A stretch of 32,489 bases of DNA from Tannerellaceae bacterium (lineage in GTDB: Bacteria > Bacteroidota > Bacteroidia > Bacteroidales > Tannerellaceae): the NCBI GenBank assembly GCA_031288515.1, contig JAITRG010000077.1:1-32489 (forward strand), given 5' to 3'. Both the position numbers and the translations under genes were made by a program. This document shows, piece by piece, positions 1 through 7,925 of the stretch. Each line of letters opens with the position of its first letter. The first letter of the stretch is position 1. The notes beneath the pieces were generated by a model. It saw nothing but the letters and a program-made list of their open reading frames with translations. It was not told the origin of the DNA and did no database searches.

Positions 1-374
1 TAAACAATACTGGGATAGTCCGGACGCATACCCGGGCGGCGATCGGGCGTGTAAGCATCGTCGCTACGCCGGCGCTTATTGGCGGTGTAATGATTGATCA
101 TCGAATCCATAGCTCCCGGCGATACGCCGAAGAAAAGGCGGGGCTTTCCTAATTTCCTGAAGTCGCGATAATCGCCATGCCAGTCCGGTTGAGGAACGAC
201 AGCCACCCGTAGCCCTTCGGACTCCAGCAAGCGCCCAATTACGGCAACGCCAAACGAAGGGTGGTCTACATACGCATCGCCGCTAAAGAGAATAACGTCC
301 AGATAATCCCAGCCTCTCGCTTCTACTTCCTTTTTGGTAGCGGGTAACCAGGCGTTTAATTTATACGGATTCAT
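1..374 (-). CDS. ygiQ: YgiQ-family radical SAM protein, N-terminal part (runs off the window)
   Basis: The gene reads leftward from ATG at 374 and leaves the window after 124 codons, so it is absent from the ORF track. The translation contains WDYLDVILFSGDAYVDHPSFG, LGKPRLFFGVSPGAMDSMIN, HYTANKRRRSDDAYTPD and RPDY, which I recognise as the conserved N-terminal region of the YgiQ/DUF3362 radical SAM family (E. coli YgiQ has GDAYVDHPSFG, GNMDSMINRYTA and DDAYTPD at the same places). The radical SAM CxxxCxxC cluster would lie beyond the edge, so its presence cannot be checked. The biochemical role of the family is not settled. The start is supported by the family N-terminus and by a TACTTTTG box directly upstream. 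An intergenic region with a 22-bp tandem array lies upstream. Confidence 0.93.
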   Translation of the reverse strand, partial: MNPYKLNAWLPATKKEVEARGWDYLDVILFSGDAYVDHPSFGVAVIGRLLESEGLRVAVVPQPDWHGDYRDFRKLGKPRLFFGVSPGAMDSMINHYTANKRRRSDDAYTPDRRPGMRPDYPSIV

Positions 375-623
375 AGCGGCAAAAGTAGTGATTTTTCAGC
401 GTATTCTATTTCTACTTTAACACATTAATTCTTTCTCATCAAAAGCATAAAGCCCCCACCCCCTCTTCAGGCCCATACCATTAACCCGTTATACAGGCTT
501 GTTTGGCGACACCTTTCAGTTTTCAGCCGGTTTACAAGCGCTTGCGTATGAACAGCTATGGCTGAAAGAAGACCTTTCAGCCTCGTTTCAGCAAAAAAAT
601 TACAGGGCAGGCGAAAAGGAAAA
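375..623. other. Gene-free stretch with scattered CTTTCAGCC motifs and a hairpin
   Basis: No plausible coding region was found on either strand. The stretch holds several copies of a CTTTCAG(CC)/GGCTGAAAG motif (near 514, 521, 560, 574 and 585, with further copies near 819 and 852). Two of them, GGCTGAAAG at 560-568 and CTTTCAGCC at 574-582, form a perfect 9-bp stem with a 5-nt loop. No T-run follows on either strand, so it is not a typical intrinsic terminator. Confidence 0.5.
380..387 (-). promoter_or_regulatory. Possible -7 box of ygiQ (TACTTTTG), close to the start codon
   Basis: On the minus strand TACTTTTG fits the Bacteroidota TAnnTTTG element and ends only 5 nt before the ygiQ ATG, which would give an almost leaderless transcript. 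No convincing TTTG partner is seen about 19 nt upstream, so the call is tentative. Confidence 0.4.
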
Positions 624-799
624 AATCATTGAGACGCCTTTGGTAAATCATTGAGAAGACTCTGATGAACCATTAAGAAGACTTAAAAAAAGCGCTATGA
701 CGCCTTTGGTAAACCATTATAATGGTTTGGTAAAGAGTATATAATGGTTTACCGACAGCATTATAATAGTTTACTGAAGACTGTATAATGATTTTTTAT
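624..799. repeat. Degenerate 22-bp tandem repeat array, 8 units
   Basis: In register, units start at 624, 646, 668, 690, 712, 734, 756 and 778, each exactly 22 bp. Left units share AAtCATTgAGAaGaC-like sequence and right units share ATTATAATGGTTT-like sequence. The pattern CCTTTGGTA closes units 1 and 4. Unit 5 contains AACCATTATAATGGTT, the core of an 18-bp perfect palindrome at 711-728. GGTAAACCATTAT (708-720) is also inverted exactly at 741-753. No gene is visible inside. The array lies between the sbcC 3' end and the ygiQ 5' end. Its period is close to, but not the same as, the 21-bp arrays later in the window. Confidence 0.85.
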
Positions 800-1002
800 G
801 GAATAAATCCCTCCAAAGGCTGAAAGGGCTGTAAGGAAGCCGAAGTTCCTCTTTCAGGATTTCATCCTGTAAACCAATCATTTGCAACAAAAAGGAAAGA
901 TGAAAGGAAAGATGAATTAGTATCGTTTAGCAGGGGAGTTTTCCTGTTGAAAAAGTAGTTCCCGAACCGGTATCAGGTTTATCTCCTTTTTTTGCATGTT
1001 CT
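800..1002. other. Rest of the sbcC-ygiQ gap: small hairpin and a 12-bp tandem duplication
   Basis: CAGGAT/ATCCTG (855-860 and 864-869) form a 6-bp stem with a 3-nt loop. AAAGGAAAGATG occurs twice back to back at 891-902 and 903-914. No coding sequence is seen. No clear intrinsic terminator for sbcC could be identified. Confidence 0.5.
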
Positions 1003-4000
1003 TTAACTCTTAAACTCAAGCAAACGAATTATTTCTATCCTGCTTCTGCCATTCACTGCTTTAATAACCTGAATCTGAGCGTTAATACGTTCGGTCATTT
1101 CAGCTACATGCGAGATAATCCCTATCTTGCGCCCCTGGGTTTGTAATCGCTCCAAAGCATCCATTGCTATCCGCAACGTTTCTATATCAAGCGAACCAAA
1201 GCCCTCATCAATAAACAGGGACTCTACTTTCATCCGGTTTGATGACAGGGAAGAAAGCCCTAACGCCAAGGCAAGCGATATTAAAAACGATTCCCCGCCG
1301 GACAAGGAATGTACCGTGCGGACTTCGCCCAACATATCCAAATCGACCACCTGCAAGGCTAATGTATCCGGTATACGCTGTATTTCATACCGTTTGGAAA
1401 GTTCCTGGAGATGCTTGTTTGCGTAAGCGAGTAACGCATCCAGCGTATAGCCTTGAGCCAAAACTTTAAACTTTGACCCATCAGCCGAACCGAACATTTC
1501 GTTTAACTTCTTCCAGTTTTCGGATAGGGCAGACTTTTCGTTCAATTCCTTTTCGAACAGGGCGATCCGCTCTTTTCCCCTGTTATGGTTGGCTAATAAT
1601 ATATCAATCTCCGTATTACGGGCCGTTTTACGCCGTGTGGCTTCCTGTCTGTCAGCCAATGTTTCCTGCAAAATATCTTTTGTTTCCTCTTTTGCCGGCT
1701 TGCTTTCCGTCAGATGATGATTTTCCAGTGTTTTCTTTCGTTCATTCAGTGTAGCCAATGCGGTAGTCTTGCCCTGATGCAAACGGTTTAACAACTCCCT
1801 TTCGGCGATGACCCACGCATTATCTCTCGACAGCAAGTCTGATAAACGCTCGACTGTCACATCTTTATTCCTGGATAAAATCCACGTATCTACTGCTATT
1901 TGCAAATCATCGCAATGCCCGGACAGCCTCGAAATCTCCCGGGAAATTTGCTTAATTACCCCCTCTTGTTTTTCATTTGCAGCAAGAATTTTATTTTGTT
2001 CTTCTTTCAGCTTGGAAAATACGCCGGAAAGTTCTTTTTTCCTCTGAGTATATTGTTTCTCAACCTCGTCGGCGGCTTCTCCTTCAAGTATTCCGGCTCT
2101 TTTCTCCTGCAAATTCTCCAGCGCATTTTTTGTGTTTTTATGCTTTTCATATTTAGTTGCAAAAGCCTCTCCAGCTTCAATGAGCTGTTCTTTTTCCAGT
2201 TCTAAACTTGCCTGAAAAGTAGCTATCTGCTCATTCGCTTTACGTAAGGTTGATTCGTTTTTACTCCAGGCGCCGGCAACTGATTTTAGCAGATTTTGCA
2301 AAGCTCCCTGTTCAAACTTCGTTTTCCAGTCAGGGAGAAGCGCAAGAAAGCCATCCGATTTATTCATTGCTTCCTTCGATTGACTGGCATAGTTTTCAAT
2401 AACCGACGCTAAACGAATGTTTTCACTTTTGAGGCTTTCAATCCGGTTATCCAGCAAAGCTATTTTATCGGCCACCTCTTTTTTTGCCCTGTTAAGTTCA
2501 GTCTCCACCAGGCTTTCTCCGCTTATATTGCGATACGGGTGGCGCTCGCTTCCGCAAACAGGGCAGGGTTTTCCATCTTCCAGTTTTAGCCGCAGCGCCG
2601 TAATTTCTGCAGGAAGCAACTTATTCAACCGTTCGGATTCCGCTAGTAATTCTGCACGTTTTACTGTTGCAGAGGCAAGTAATGTATTGGAATCGGCTAA
2701 CGTTTTAGCGTTATTCGCTTTTTGCTTAATTGCCGCAGTTGCGTCATCGAGCAAATTAACAATCAATTCTACTCTCGGGATAATATCCTTGTATTGTTCA
2801 TTTTGGCTGAACCATAGCCTGGCCTGTGAAGCCGTTTCTTTTGCGGAATCGATAGACGTCTGTGTTTTTACGATGGATTTTCCAAGTTTATTTTTCTTCT
2901 CGCCGGCCTGGTTATATTCTTCTTCAGCCTCTTTTGCGTTGTTTCTTGCCCCTGCTATCTGAATATCCAATTCCCGTGCCTGTTTGATTTCAGGTTCCAC
3001 GTTTTTAAATTCTTCATCGAATTTGAGTAAACGGCTTTCGCAAAGAGCCACCTTTTCAGTTGATTGTTTTAATCGCAAAGCATTCGTATCCCGTAGCTTT
3101 TCCTGTTCTGCAAGGTTGCGTTTGTTTTCCGTAAGCTGTTTGTCCGATGTTTTCAGTTCATTAAAGCTATCTCTGATTTCCTGTACGCTATCTACCTGTG
3201 CAAGATAATCGTAGCGGGGCTTTGCCTCTTCAATGGCTTTGACAGCGCCGGCCAGCCGTTGTTCCGCTTCTTTCACGCCGGCATCCAGCGCAGCCTCATC
3301 TGTTATCCATTTAATTTTATTTGCCAGAACCTCCATTTCTATCTTCTGACTCTCTATCTCCCGAATAATGGATAGTTTTTCAATGCCAAGCGTTTTTACT
3401 TCTTCTTCGGAAAGAAGTTCAATATCTCTGATGCGCTCCCGGATCAGGTTTAGTTCCTGCTCCGCGTTTTTCGACTTTTCATAAATAACGGCGGATATAC
3501 GGGAATAGACTTCTGTCCCTGTCAATTTCTCCAGAAGTTCCGCTTTCTCTTTTTGCGTCGCTTTTAAGAAGGTGGCAAAATCTCCCTGCGCGAGGAGGAC
3601 TGCCCGCGTGAATTGGTCGAAAGTCAGGCCAATCAGCCCTACAATCTTTGCCAGCAATTCTGTTTTCCGCCCTTGCTCTTCCACATTTGTCGTAAGATTG
3701 GCCAGCCTTAGTTCGGAATTTTGCAATGTGCCGCCTACCCTGTCACGTGATCGCCTGACACTCCACCGGCTCCGGAATTTCTCTCCTCCGAGCGATACGA
3801 AATCCACTTCCGCATACCCGTCGCTCGTGCCCCGCCTTAAAATGTTGCGGCTGTCTTTTTGATTGATTGTCTTATCTTTTACATCCGTTATCTGGATATT
3901 ATTCTCAGAAGCGCGATTGGTGCGGGGGGTATCGTCAAACAGTGCGAGGCAAAGCGCATCAAGTAAAGTTGACTTACCGGACCCGGTACTGCCGGTTATT

Positions 4001-4101
4001 GCGAAAATGCCGGCAGATTTTAATGGTTCTGTTGTAAAATCTATCTCAAATTCACCTTCCAGGGAGGCGAGATTTTTCCCCCTTATCGCCAGTATTCTCA
4101 T
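1003..4101 (-). CDS. sbcC: Exonuclease subunit SbcC (Rad50-like SMC ATPase)
   Basis: A 1032-aa protein, usual length for SbcC. It is the ATPase and tether of the SbcCD nuclease, which opens hairpins and trims protein-blocked DNA ends in the cytoplasm. Visible features in order: N-terminal MRILAIRGKNLASLEGEFEIDF, Walker A GSTGSGKST near residue 40, a Q-loop region (LLAQGDFATFLKA), two long coiled-coil arms, the zinc-hook CPVCGS near residue 514, the ABC signature HSLSGGESFLISLALALGLS, and Walker B ESLFIDEGFGSLD close to the C-terminus with a final H-loop (ISHV). The ATG overlaps the sbcD stop by 4 bp (ATGA), indicating translational coupling. The ATG is the family start. Confidence 0.97.
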   Translation of the reverse strand: MRILAIRGKNLASLEGEFEIDFTTEPLKSAGIFAITGSTGSGKSTLLDALCLALFDDTPRTNRASENNIQITDVKDKTINQKDSRNILRRGTSDGYAEVDFVSLGGEKFRSRWSVRRSRDRVGGTLQNSELRLANLTTNVEEQGRKTELLAKIVGLIGLTFDQFTRAVLLAQGDFATFLKATQKEKAELLEKLTGTEVYSRISAVIYEKSKNAEQELNLIRERIRDIELLSEEEVKTLGIEKLSIIREIESQKIEMEVLANKIKWITDEAALDAGVKEAEQRLAGAVKAIEEAKPRYDYLAQVDSVQEIRDSFNELKTSDKQLTENKRNLAEQEKLRDTNALRLKQSTEKVALCESRLLKFDEEFKNVEPEIKQARELDIQIAGARNNAKEAEEEYNQAGEKKNKLGKSIVKTQTSIDSAKETASQARLWFSQNEQYKDIIPRVELIVNLLDDATAAIKQKANNAKTLADSNTLLASATVKRAELLAESERLNKLLPAEITALRLKLEDGKPCPVCGSERHPYRNISGESLVETELNRAKKEVADKIALLDNRIESLKSENIRLASVIENYASQSKEAMNKSDGFLALLPDWKTKFEQGALQNLLKSVAGAWSKNESTLRKANEQIATFQASLELEKEQLIEAGEAFATKYEKHKNTKNALENLQEKRAGILEGEAADEVEKQYTQRKKELSGVFSKLKEEQNKILAANEKQEGVIKQISREISRLSGHCDDLQIAVDTWILSRNKDVTVERLSDLLSRDNAWVIAERELLNRLHQGKTTALATLNERKKTLENHHLTESKPAKEETKDILQETLADRQEATRRKTARNTEIDILLANHNRGKERIALFEKELNEKSALSENWKKLNEMFGSADGSKFKVLAQGYTLDALLAYANKHLQELSKRYEIQRIPDTLALQVVDLDMLGEVRTVHSLSGGESFLISLALALGLSSLSSNRMKVESLFIDEGFGSLDIETLRIAMDALERLQTQGRKIGIISHVAEMTERINAQIQVIKAVNGRSRIEIIRLLEFKS

Positions 4102-5282
4102 ATCTCAATCTCCTGTATTACTTTCTGCAAAAGAGTTTTCATCTCCGTGGGCATCTCTTTTCCGCTAAACCGGCGGCGAAAAATATCTGTCGCAATATCC
4201 ATCGGATTAATGGTTTGCAACTGTTCATAAGTGATAGCCTGCATTCCCGTATCCCGTTTTGGAGTAACGGCGGCAACACGGGCCAATCGCACGGACTTTG
4301 TTTTCAACGCCTCTTCTATGTTGTGCCGCAACGATGGGTCCGGTTCTGTAAGCAGTATTTTAATCTCAAGATAGGGAGACGTTTCCGTTATCTCTCCTTC
4401 CGGCAAATTAACTATTTCTTCAAGCGCTTTGTCAAAAGGCGCCGGCTCTGCAGGAATGCTTAGCAATTTTACAGGCGCATCGAACCCGATACGTTTAATT
4501 CCGGTCGAGCCGGTTATTTCAATAAATGTAACGCCTTGCTTATTATTCTTCTCTGCAAAAGACATCGGTAAAGGCGAACCGGCATACCTGACGTTTTCAC
4601 GGCCTGAAACCCGCTGCGCACGGTGAAGATGCCCAAGAGCCGTATAAGCTATCTCCTCCGCAAACGAGCCGGGCGATATACATTCCAATCCTCCTATTAT
4701 TGTGCGTTCAGACCGGTCGTTCTCCGATATTTCCGATCCGGTAGCCTGTAAATGCCCCATTGCAATAATGGGTCCCTTTTTGTCTTTCATCCGTTCATAT
4801 AGCGTTTCATACATTTGCTGCACTCCTTGCGTATAAGACCCGGCATCCGGATAATCTCCCTGCCGCAAATAAGGCACAGCAAGGCAATAACCACCTTTAT
4901 TGAGCGGAACAGTCAAATAGTCGAAATCAATCTCGCCCTCATTTGTCCGTTTTATAACTCCCCGAACAGAAACGTTCATACTTTCCAGCAAAGGATTGGG
5001 AGCTTCGAGGCGAGCGGCGGAATCGTGATTACCTGCAATAATGATTATCTGCAAATCCGGATTGTCTGCCGTAATATCCCGCAAAAAATGATAATATATC
5101 CGCTGAGATTCCGCTGATGGATTGGGGCTGTCAAACACGTCGCCCGCAAGCAATAAGAGGTCAACCTGCAATTCCCTGACTTGCCTCTTTAACCATTCCA
5201 GAAACTTATTATGCTCCGCCTTACGGTCATAATCAAAAAATGTCTGCCCGATATGCCAATCGGCTGTATGGATGATTTTCAT
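4098..5282 (-). CDS. sbcD: Exonuclease subunit SbcD (Mre11-like phosphoesterase)
   Basis: A 394-aa calcineurin-like metallophosphoesterase, the nuclease subunit partnering SbcC. Metal-binding motifs appear in canonical order: MKIIHTADWHIGQ at the N-terminus (D-x-H), LLLAGDVFDSPNP (GDxxD), IIIAGNHDSAARL (GNHD), AMGHLQATG and YTALGHLHRAQ (GHxH). The C-terminal third matches the capping domain and ends in VIQEIEI. It is the first gene of the sbcDC pair and overlaps sbcC by 4 bp. The short leader (5283-5354) separates it from the DUF4435 gene, which is read in the same direction, so read-through from the defence-like pair is possible. No convincing promoter was identified in that gap. Confidence 0.97.
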   Translation of the reverse strand: MKIIHTADWHIGQTFFDYDRKAEHNKFLEWLKRQVRELQVDLLLLAGDVFDSPNPSAESQRIYYHFLRDITADNPDLQIIIIAGNHDSAARLEAPNPLLESMNVSVRGVIKRTNEGEIDFDYLTVPLNKGGYCLAVPYLRQGDYPDAGSYTQGVQQMYETLYERMKDKKGPIIAMGHLQATGSEISENDRSERTIIGGLECISPGSFAEEIAYTALGHLHRAQRVSGRENVRYAGSPLPMSFAEKNNKQGVTFIEITGSTGIKRIGFDAPVKLLSIPAEPAPFDKALEEIVNLPEGEITETSPYLEIKILLTEPDPSLRHNIEEALKTKSVRLARVAAVTPKRDTGMQAITYEQLQTINPMDIATDIFRRRFSGKEMPTEMKTLLQKVIQEIEI

Positions 5283-5354
5283 GTGGGTAACTATTACGAT
5301 TGTTTATCAATTTGTTTGGAAAGAGAGATATTCTATGTACATAATATGTAATTT

Positions 5355-6200
5355 TTATTTCAAAATATCAAAACCATTTTTCTGTTGCCAATTAGATATT
5401 GCAGAAAATAATTTTGTGGTAGAAAACTCTCGAATAGTAAAAGATAATCGGAGATGACGGCAAAATTCGGTATGAGATATTTGCCCGCCAACAATTATAG
5501 AAAGCAATGCGGCTGTATCATGTCCATTACAAAGATTAAGAAAATCAGAGGTTTTATATTGATTTATAAAATTGTTAATGTTTTCAAGAGTCAATTCTTC
5601 GGTCCTCTTCGCTGATCGGTTATTTAATTTACTCAACAATTCTTGTTTTTTAATACTTATTTTACCGTCCGTTATTTCCGATAAATTTCCTCCAAACTTT
5701 ATCTCCTTAAAATTAATTTTGCATTGCTTTTTATCGTTGTACCAACGAATGTACGCAATATATAATGATTCATTTAACACATTGTTCCATATCTCCTGTG
5801 CATTTTCCAATATATTATATTCTATGAATAAATTCCTGCGTACATCATCAAAACCAAGCATTGTCATTTCAATGTCGTGGTAATCCGTAAAAAACAAATT
5901 TTTCGTGCCGGGATAATTTTTCTCTAAATGTAAAAAATCAGCATCTTGGATACCAATTACTTGTTTTGTCTCATCAGCAAGTTTATTTAAAGCTTTAGTT
6001 AATTGCCCTTTTCCTCCATTTACAAATTCTACTTTGGTTTTAGCTTCATTAAAAAACTTCGGATAAATCTTGCAGTCATTTTCTCCTTCAACTAAAATCC
6101 AGATTATCTTACTTCCCATATCACTACGCAAGGATAGTCTAATCTCAACGATTTTGTCGCGAGCGTCAATATTTTCTCTCAGGGTTCGATTTTCTTGCAT
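5355..6200 (-). CDS. DUF4435 / TOPRIM-like protein, PARIS AriB-like effector
   Basis: Probably 281 aa. The track starts at 6236, but the ATG at 6200 (MQENRTLREN) lies 4 nt past the stop of the upstream ATPase and fits better. The protein shows WILVEGENDCKIYPKFF near residue 37 (TOPRIM-type glutamate), VNGGKGQLTKALN, and VIGIQDADFLHL near residue 84 (DxD), followed by TDYHDIEMTM. This is the arrangement of DUF4435 proteins. In the PARIS anti-phage system the DUF4435 protein AriB (about 300 aa) is a TOPRIM nuclease held by the ATPase AriA and released on infection to cleave host tRNA. The size, order and tight coupling match that pair. The assignment as PARIS rather than another ATPase/DUF4435 system is inference. 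The sequence is clearly AT-rich compared with its flanks. Confidence 0.75.
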   Translation of the reverse strand: MQENRTLRENIDARDKIVEIRLSLRSDMGSKIIWILVEGENDCKIYPKFFNEAKTKVEFVNGGKGQLTKALNKLADETKQVIGIQDADFLHLEKNYPGTKNLFFTDYHDIEMTMLGFDDVRRNLFIEYNILENAQEIWNNVLNESLYIAYIRWYNDKKQCKINFKEIKFGGNLSEITDGKISIKKQELLSKLNNRSAKRTEELTLENINNFINQYKTSDFLNLCNGHDTAALLSIIVGGQISHTEFCRHLRLSFTIREFSTTKLFSAISNWQQKNGFDILK

Positions 6201-6204
6201 TGCA

Positions 6205-7569
6205 CTACTTAACGTTAGAAAGTTCATATAAATCACGAGTCAAATCCCATCTGTCATTGATAATTTGTGGCGCATGAGTTGAGATAAGAAATGATATATG
6301 TTTCATTTTGGCTATCCTTTGTAAATCCTGGATAAGTGCCTTTTGCCACATAACGTGTAATGAAATTTCCGGTTCATCTATTAAAATAAGGGTATTTGGA
6401 TTTGTCTTAAACAGTAATTCATATTGAAGTACGACTTCTTGCTGTTCTCCCGATGATAAATCAGCCAAATTCAATCTTTGCTCATTGCTTGATTGAAAAT
6501 AAAAACCCTGTGCGCCATTTATCATGATAGATTTAAAAGCAAATCTTTTTTCATTTAATATATTTACAAATAATTCTATTTTACTTAATAATTCATCATA
6601 CACACTTATCTTTTTTTCCGAATCCTCTAAATAAACGGTTAGTACATTAGCCGTATCTGTGTTATATTCCGTTACATCTTGTATTGTTGTTGCTATACCA
6701 AAAGTTCTTAACAATTCCTGTTTTCTGGTTAAATCAGCAAAACGAGATTTAAAATCACTTTCCGATAAAACTTCCTTGCACTCAATCAGGCGTTTAGGAA
6801 ATGAACTGTCTAATTGTTGTATGATTTTATATGCTTCTAATTGTTTTTTTACTATTATATTTTTCAAATCTTCTGCATATTTTTCAATTGTATTAATAAA
6901 AGAAGTATTTGGTTTGAGATTCCGAATCTCCACTACCGGTTTAAGTAATCGTTGCTCTTTTATTAGATAAACATTTATTTCACTTAAAATCTGTAATATT
7001 TGTGTATTTATACTGCCTCCCTGTCTTCTTATAAGCGCCATCAAACATTCCGGCAGCAGATTACTGTTTTTATCTAAAAACTCAGTTGTTTTTATTTGCT
7101 TTCCAGTCCTGTCATTAATCCACAAATCAGGCGCTAATTGTCGAACAGGATAAGATTCCTGTAACTCTTGCGCTAATTTATTTTCTAATTCGGAATTATA
7201 AATAAATGTATCTGTTAGCGTATTGTCGATATATAAATTTAAATGAATATCTGTCGTTTCGATATTTTGATTTATAATCCGTCGTTGATTATTAATTAAT
7301 TGAAAGGCCTGCTCTGTCTTTTCTTCGTTTTTCTTCTTTGTTATATCAATTCTTTTATTTTGATCAAATGAAAAAGAAATTAATTCAAAATTTAATTTTT
7401 GGAAATAGAAAAATCGCTGATTAAAAAGATTGTAAATAATATTCAGAATAGTGGTTTTACCATAACCATTCGGACCTGTCAAAATTGTCAGTTTCTCATC
7501 TCGATTTAGTTCGATATTATAGTCGAATAAACCAAACATTTTTTGTATTTTAATGATATTTAGTTGCAT
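6205..7569 (-). CDS. ABC-type AAA ATPase, PARIS AriA-like sensor
   Basis: A 454-aa cytoplasmic ATPase of the SMC/OLD-like AAA_15/AAA_21 type. Walker A TGPNGYGKTT is at residues 31-40, a signature-like DLSSGEQQEVVLQYELL near 370, Walker B LILIDEPEISLH near 393, and the H-loop ISTHAPQIINDR near 430. The middle is helical without an obvious zinc hook or nuclease domain, so it is not a fused OLD nuclease. It is followed 4 nt later by the DUF4435 gene, the order seen in PARIS, where AriA senses phage anti-restriction proteins. AriA is about this length. The AT-rich composition suggests horizontal acquisition. The alternative is a related ATPase/TOPRIM pair (OLD- or Gabija-like organisation), but Gabija has a different partner. 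Confidence 0.8.
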   Translation of the reverse strand: MQLNIIKIQKMFGLFDYNIELNRDEKLTILTGPNGYGKTTILNIIYNLFNQRFFYFQKLNFELISFSFDQNKRIDITKKKNEEKTEQAFQLINNQRRIINQNIETTDIHLNLYIDNTLTDTFIYNSELENKLAQELQESYPVRQLAPDLWINDRTGKQIKTTEFLDKNSNLLPECLMALIRRQGGSINTQILQILSEINVYLIKEQRLLKPVVEIRNLKPNTSFINTIEKYAEDLKNIIVKKQLEAYKIIQQLDSSFPKRLIECKEVLSESDFKSRFADLTRKQELLRTFGIATTIQDVTEYNTDTANVLTVYLEDSEKKISVYDELLSKIELFVNILNEKRFAFKSIMINGAQGFYFQSSNEQRLNLADLSSGEQQEVVLQYELLFKTNPNTLILIDEPEISLHVMWQKALIQDLQRIAKMKHISFLISTHAPQIINDRWDLTRDLYELSNVK

Positions 7570-7854
7570 AATATAGATAATTATATGATATAATCGAAAT
7601 TAAGTCGTAAAGTTACATATTTATTTTCAAATTACAGGCATCCCAAAGCTGCCCATTCTTCTTTTGATTCAATCAGAGGGCCGCTTATCGCTGAACATAG
7701 CGGGTTTCCACTCTCCTATGCCCGGCATCTACCTGTAAAAATTAAGATACGCCGGTTCTGCAATAACTCTCTTTTCCAAAAAGACAGGCAGCTTCTTACA
7801 ATCAGGCGTATTCTTTAATAGCAAGAACAAAACTCGTTAAAACATGTTAAAGTA
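7570..7854. other. Intergenic region upstream of the AriA-like gene; no gene recognised
   Basis: I found no credible coding sequence. A more GC-rich block around 7640-7800 contrasts with the AT-rich defence pair and could be a remnant of older sequence at an insertion edge, but its translations have stops in every frame. The region separates the divergent AriA-like gene and the ABC operon. Confidence 0.4.
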
Positions 7855-7885
7855 TTTGGTTTACAACAAACATTACTTACATTTG
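7855..7885 (+). promoter_or_regulatory. Canonical Bacteroidota promoter of the ABC/GntR operon
   Basis: TTTG at 7855-7858 and TACATTTG at 7878-7885 are separated by 19 nt, the textbook -33/-7 arrangement for the Bacteroidota primary sigma factor. The predicted transcription start lies near 7890, giving a leader of about 35 nt before the ATG at 7926. Confidence 0.8.
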
Positions 7886-7886
7886 A

Positions 7887-7914
7887 TGTGTTCTATCGAA
7901 CTAATACACTAATA
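7887..7914. promoter_or_regulatory. Candidate GntR (YtrA-type) operator over the transcription start
   Basis: Directly downstream of the -7 box are GTTC-TATC-GAAC (7890-7901), GTGT (7888-7891) facing ACAC (7906-7909), and the direct repeat ACTAATA at 7900-7906 and 7908-7914. The position over the start site suits repression by the GntR protein encoded in the operon. Binding is inferred from layout only. Confidence 0.45.
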
Positions 7915-7925
7915 AATTATATGAC

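Noticed and set aside
6201-6236. N-terminal extension of the DUF4435 gene (start at 6236)
   Set aside because: It would overlap the ATPase gene by 32 nt; ATG 6200 lies 4 nt after the ATPase stop and gives a normal length.
7640-7800. Possible gene or riboswitch upstream of the ABC operon
   Set aside because: Stops occur in all frames and no known riboswitch core was recognised; the mapped-looking promoter lies downstream of it.
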